From an uncultured bacterium (lineage in GTDB: Bacteria > Desulfobacterota > Desulfobulbia > Desulfobulbales > Desulfobulbaceae): a DNA stretch of 7,800 bases. The notes beneath the pieces are model-generated. The model searched no databases. It saw only the letters and a list, made by a program, of their open reading frames with translations, and was not told the DNA's origin. This document shows positions 6,303 through 7,800 of the stretch, piece after piece. Positions within the stretch are counted from its first letter, which is position 1, and each line of letters starts with the position of its first letter. The DNA is taken from positions 1 to 7,800 of the forward strand of contig CAITZN010000139.1 in NCBI GenBank assembly GCA_903896915.1. Direction: 5' to 3'. A program made the translations under genes and the position numbers.

Positions 6303-6667
6303 ACGCCCTGTGTATGTTCCCTGTTTGTTGTCAGTAAAGATTCAAAACAAACGTAGCCGTAAGCGATTCGGCAGGACAAAAACCTACCGGGTGAAACCGT
6401 ATCAATTATTTTTGTTTTTGCAAGTTGGATTCTCCCAATTTCTCCAAGAGGGGGAAAGTGGCGCAGTCCGGTTCAAGGACAATCGAGGCCTTAAATCGCC
6501 GGAAGCCCTGATGATCAGGGGCATTCTCCAAAACCGATTGATCTATACTACAGGGGAGAAGGATAATCGAATAGAAAGTAGGGCGGAGTTGTGCAAGGTC
6601 GGGTTTGGCTGGCACGATTCAGCCGCGAGACGTCGAGGATTCACGTTTTTCGAAGGGCACAGGGAGG
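6303..6667. other. Gene-free stretch upstream of the decarboxylase
   Basis: These 365 bases separate the DUF4388 gene from the decarboxylase. Short frames on both strands (for example a GTG-started 69-codon frame at 6406-6615, minus) show no recognisable protein features. The stretch holds a short inverted repeat at 6506-6520 and an A/T-rich tract at about 6401-6422. The latter could hold a promoter for the decarboxylase unit, but the best -35/-10 pair found, TTGCAA with TACGGT at a 16-base spacing, is weak. No riboswitch or clear intrinsic terminator was seen. Confidence 0.5.
6506..6520. repeat. Short inverted repeat (7-bp arms, 1-base centre)
   Basis: CCCTGAT and ATCAGGG flank a single central base, and the symmetry extends by one G:C pair if a base is bulged. 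There is no T-run on either side, so it is not a standard intrinsic terminator. Its compact, centred symmetry is more like a protein-binding site, about 150 bases after the stop of the DUF4388 gene and about 200 bases before the decarboxylase start. Confidence 0.45.
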
Positions 6668-7288
6668 TTATGGCTCTGGCGATGCTGTATCGTCGATATA
6701 AACCATGCCTTCCAGCAACAGATGATCAATCCGGGCCTGCAGTTGGATTGCATCCGGAGCAGGAGCCACATTCTGATAAAAAACAAAGGTGCCTTCATGC
6801 CAGGAAAGTGCTTCAAAAAAGGCTTCTTTGATCTGGCTGAGCAGGGATTCGTTCAATATAAAAGGCTGGATATAACCCATTTCCAGAAGAATCTGGCCGA
6901 GTCGGCGTTGAAAGTTGCTCTGTTTATGGAGACGCAGGCACTCTTGCAACTGCTCCTCGGAGATCAGCTGCGATTCAAGCAGAATCTCTCCTATTTTTCT
7001 GTGATTGATCTGCAGCATGCCAGAGGTGAGTACGCCTTTTGTGAAGTAAAAGTTGCCTGTGTTGTCGGGGGAGTTGACTTCCAATTTTCCTGTAAGGGCC
7101 GCAAAATCTAAAAGTTGAAAAATATTTTCCATTGCGATGGCGGCAATATTCCCTTGGAAGCTGATACCCTTGTTTATGGAGATTGTCTCCGCCAGTTTAT
7201 CCTTTTGTGAAGATATTACTTGGGAGAGATCGCTAGTAGGAGAAAGGTTGCTTTTGGTGAGATGATGAAAAGGAGGGCGTGGTGTCAA
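6668..7288 (-). CDS. DUF4388 (PATAN-type) protein with internal T2SS-ATPase N-domain-like segment
   Basis: A 206-residue soluble protein without signal peptide or membrane segments. Residues about 42-92 match the start of a DUF4388/PATAN domain: FQGNIAAIAMENIFQLLDF, then GKLEV and the GNFYFTKGVLTSG hairpin. Residues about 97-141 carry IGEILLESQLISEEQLQECL, then LGQILLEMGYI, the two-fold helical pattern of the N-terminal domain of GspE/PilB-type ATPases. Residues 145-200 (ALSWHEGTFVFY and the LLLEGMVYI helix) resume the DUF4388 pattern. In Desulfobacterota and Myxococcota such proteins occur near signalling and motility functions, but no partner is visible here, so a role cannot be given. The start is a TTG: AAGAGG lies six bases upstream, and no ATG or GTG occurs before the domain. 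Its base composition is more A/T-rich than that of the cobalamin operon. Confidence 0.82.
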   Translation of the reverse strand: MTPRPPFHHLTKSNLSPTSDLSQVISSQKDKLAETISINKGISFQGNIAAIAMENIFQLLDFAALTGKLEVNSPDNTGNFYFTKGVLTSGMLQINHRKIGEILLESQLISEEQLQECLRLHKQSNFQRRLGQILLEMGYIQPFILNESLLSQIKEAFFEALSWHEGTFVFYQNVAPAPDAIQLQARIDHLLLEGMVYIDDTASPEP

Positions 7289-7300
7289 TTTTAACCTCTT
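7286..7300 (-). promoter_or_regulatory. Ribosome binding site supporting a TTG start
   Basis: On the minus strand AAGAGG (7295-7300) is followed by a six-base spacer and TTG (7286-7288). The strong complementarity and good spacing support the rare start codon for the DUF4388 gene. Confidence 0.65.
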
Positions 7301-7346
7301 TTGTTCAACGGATTAACGTAATTTTCCATATCACACTCTTGCTCTT

Positions 7347-7374
7347 ATTGTTTCACTTTGGCAACAGAAGTCAA
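7347..7374 (-). promoter_or_regulatory. Candidate sigma70 promoter for the DUF4388 gene
   Basis: TTGACT (7369-7374) and AACAAT (7347-7352) are separated by 16 bases on the minus strand, matching five of six and four of six consensus positions. Transcription would begin near 7340, giving a leader of about 50 bases. It is a modest match and competes with the sigma54-like motif about 30 bases upstream. Confidence 0.4.
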
Positions 7375-7387
7375 GATTGATTTTTCA

Positions 7388-7440
7388 ACCGCCCACTGAT
7401 GCAGATACCTAGCCATTTGTAACTTGCATCTGTGAGCGGT
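7388..7440. repeat. Imperfect inverted repeat with 16-bp arms and 21-base centre
   Basis: The plus-strand arm 7388-7403 and the arm 7425-7440 are complementary at 14 of 16 positions. In minus-strand RNA one of the two differences becomes a G-U pair, leaving a single mismatch, so a long stem-loop is possible in transcripts reading through from the peptidase gene. No T-run follows on either strand, so it is not a standard terminator. It lies about 70 bases after the peptidase stop. Confidence 0.65.
7400..7415 (-). promoter_or_regulatory. Candidate sigma54 (-24/-12) promoter motif
   Basis: On the minus strand TGGCTAGGTATCTGCA keeps the GG and GC elements with the exact ten-base separation and matches the consensus TGGCAC-N5-TTGCA at most fixed positions. 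It sits inside the centre of the 7388-7440 inverted repeat, about 100 bases before the TTG start. A match of this quality is expected about once by chance in a window of this size, so the call is weak. Confidence 0.3.
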
Positions 7441-7511
7441 AAGAGGGCCTTCCTGTTATGTCCGTAGTCAGGACGATGAGAATTTTGCAATGCGGGCGAC
7501 CGCCCACCTGT

Positions 7512-7800
7512 TTACACGCTGAGTATTTCCTGGGGGGCACGGGTCAGGACCTTGAGGCCGTCTGCGGTCAGGGCATAGGTGTTTTCAATGCCGATAGCCC
7601 CTTCCGGGAAGACGAATTTGGGTTCAAGGGCAAAAGTCATACCTACCGCCAGGGGCATCTTCACACCCTTGGCGAAAATCGGGTATTCATCGAGTTCCAG
7701 GCCGACGCCGTGGCCGATGAAGCGAACCCCGTCGTTGCCCATTCCCATGAAATGATCCGCAAGGCCCATCTGCTCGGCCAGTTCCGCCGATTTGAGATAA
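7512..7800 (-). CDS. M24-family metallopeptidase (Xaa-Pro peptidase type), C-terminal part; 5' end outside window
   Basis: The frame is open from the right edge to a TAA at 7512-7514, giving the last 95 residues. They contain the M24 'pita-bread' metal-site segments: FIGHGVGLELDEYP with the ligand histidine, ALEPKFVFPEGAIGIENTYAL with the two ligand glutamates (LEP and IEN), and the typical terminal LKVLT region followed by a short tail. The DEYP and EPKF variants are those of Xaa-Pro dipeptidase/aminopeptidase-like proteins rather than methionine aminopeptidase. Such enzymes release the residue before proline from peptides and use two divalent metal ions. An internal ATG at 7769 is not the real start, because the coding frame continues upstream through YLKSAELAEQ. 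The catalytic aspartates lie outside the window, so activity cannot be judged fully. Confidence 0.9.
   Translation of the reverse strand, partial: YLKSAELAEQMGLADHFMGMGNDGVRFIGHGVGLELDEYPIFAKGVKMPLAVGMTFALEPKFVFPEGAIGIENTYALTADGLKVLTRAPQEILSV

Noticed and set aside
6401..6422. Promoter for the decarboxylase (TTGCAA with TACGGT, 16-base spacing)
   Set aside because: Only three of six -10 positions match and several equally poor pairs exist in the same A/T-rich tract, so no single site can be supported.
6406..6615. 69-codon minus-strand frame in the gap between the DUF4388 gene and the decarboxylase
   Set aside because: It starts with GTG without a ribosome site, has no protein features, and includes the inverted repeat at 6506-6520. 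A small gene cannot be excluded but is not supported.
6259..6831. 190-codon plus-strand frame crossing the gene-free stretch
   Set aside because: It has no recognisable domain, begins opposite the decarboxylase start and ends opposite the DUF4388 gene. Composition is unstructured and rich in Arg/Lys; there is no convincing Shine-Dalgarno.
7388..7440. Integron attC-like site
   Set aside because: The overall stem-loop shape fits, but the required GTTRRRY/RYYYAAC core sites are not present as a complementary pair and no cassette or integrase is nearby.

Overview
The window looks like a chromosome segment of a strictly anaerobic member of the Desulfobacterota (former Deltaproteobacteria), for example a sulfate or sulfur reducer. 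The clues are a CbiK-type (anaerobic route) cobaltochelatase controlled by a cobalamin riboswitch, a DUF4388/PATAN-type protein of a kind common in that group, and fairly GC-rich coding sequence. This is inference from gene content; there is no rRNA or other taxonomic marker. Every convincing gene lies on the minus strand, so transcription runs from high to low coordinates.

Region 1 to about 3900 is a cobalamin-controlled operon. In transcription order it has a strong sigma70-type promoter (3871-3899), a cobalamin riboswitch aptamer (3694-3856), an intrinsic terminator (3592-3628), cbiK (sirohydrochlorin cobaltochelatase), a FecCD/BtuC-type permease, a BtuD-type ATPase and a BtuF-like periplasmic binding protein that runs off the left edge. 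The genes overlap or are separated by 18 bases at most. The expected logic is that when cobalamin is plentiful the riboswitch lets the terminator form, shutting down both cobalt insertion and corrinoid (or related) uptake.

Region 4022 to 6302 is a two-gene unit: a group II PLP-dependent amino-acid decarboxylase (glutamate/aspartate/cysteine-sulfinate type) followed, with an 8-base overlap, by a protein of unknown function with a helix-turn-helix at the N-terminus, a coiled coil in the middle and a second HTH-like segment at the C-terminus. This pair is the least ordinary item in the window. A gene-free stretch (6303-6667) lies upstream of it.

Region 6668 to 7800 holds a DUF4388 protein with an internal secretion-ATPase-like N-domain segment and a TTG start. 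Its leader contains a long imperfect inverted repeat and two candidate promoters. The 3' end of an M24-family metallopeptidase (Xaa-Pro peptidase type) enters from the right edge.

I see no CRISPR array, transposase, integrase, tRNA or rRNA. The window is mostly ordinary, with a few regulatory features and one gene pair worth following up.
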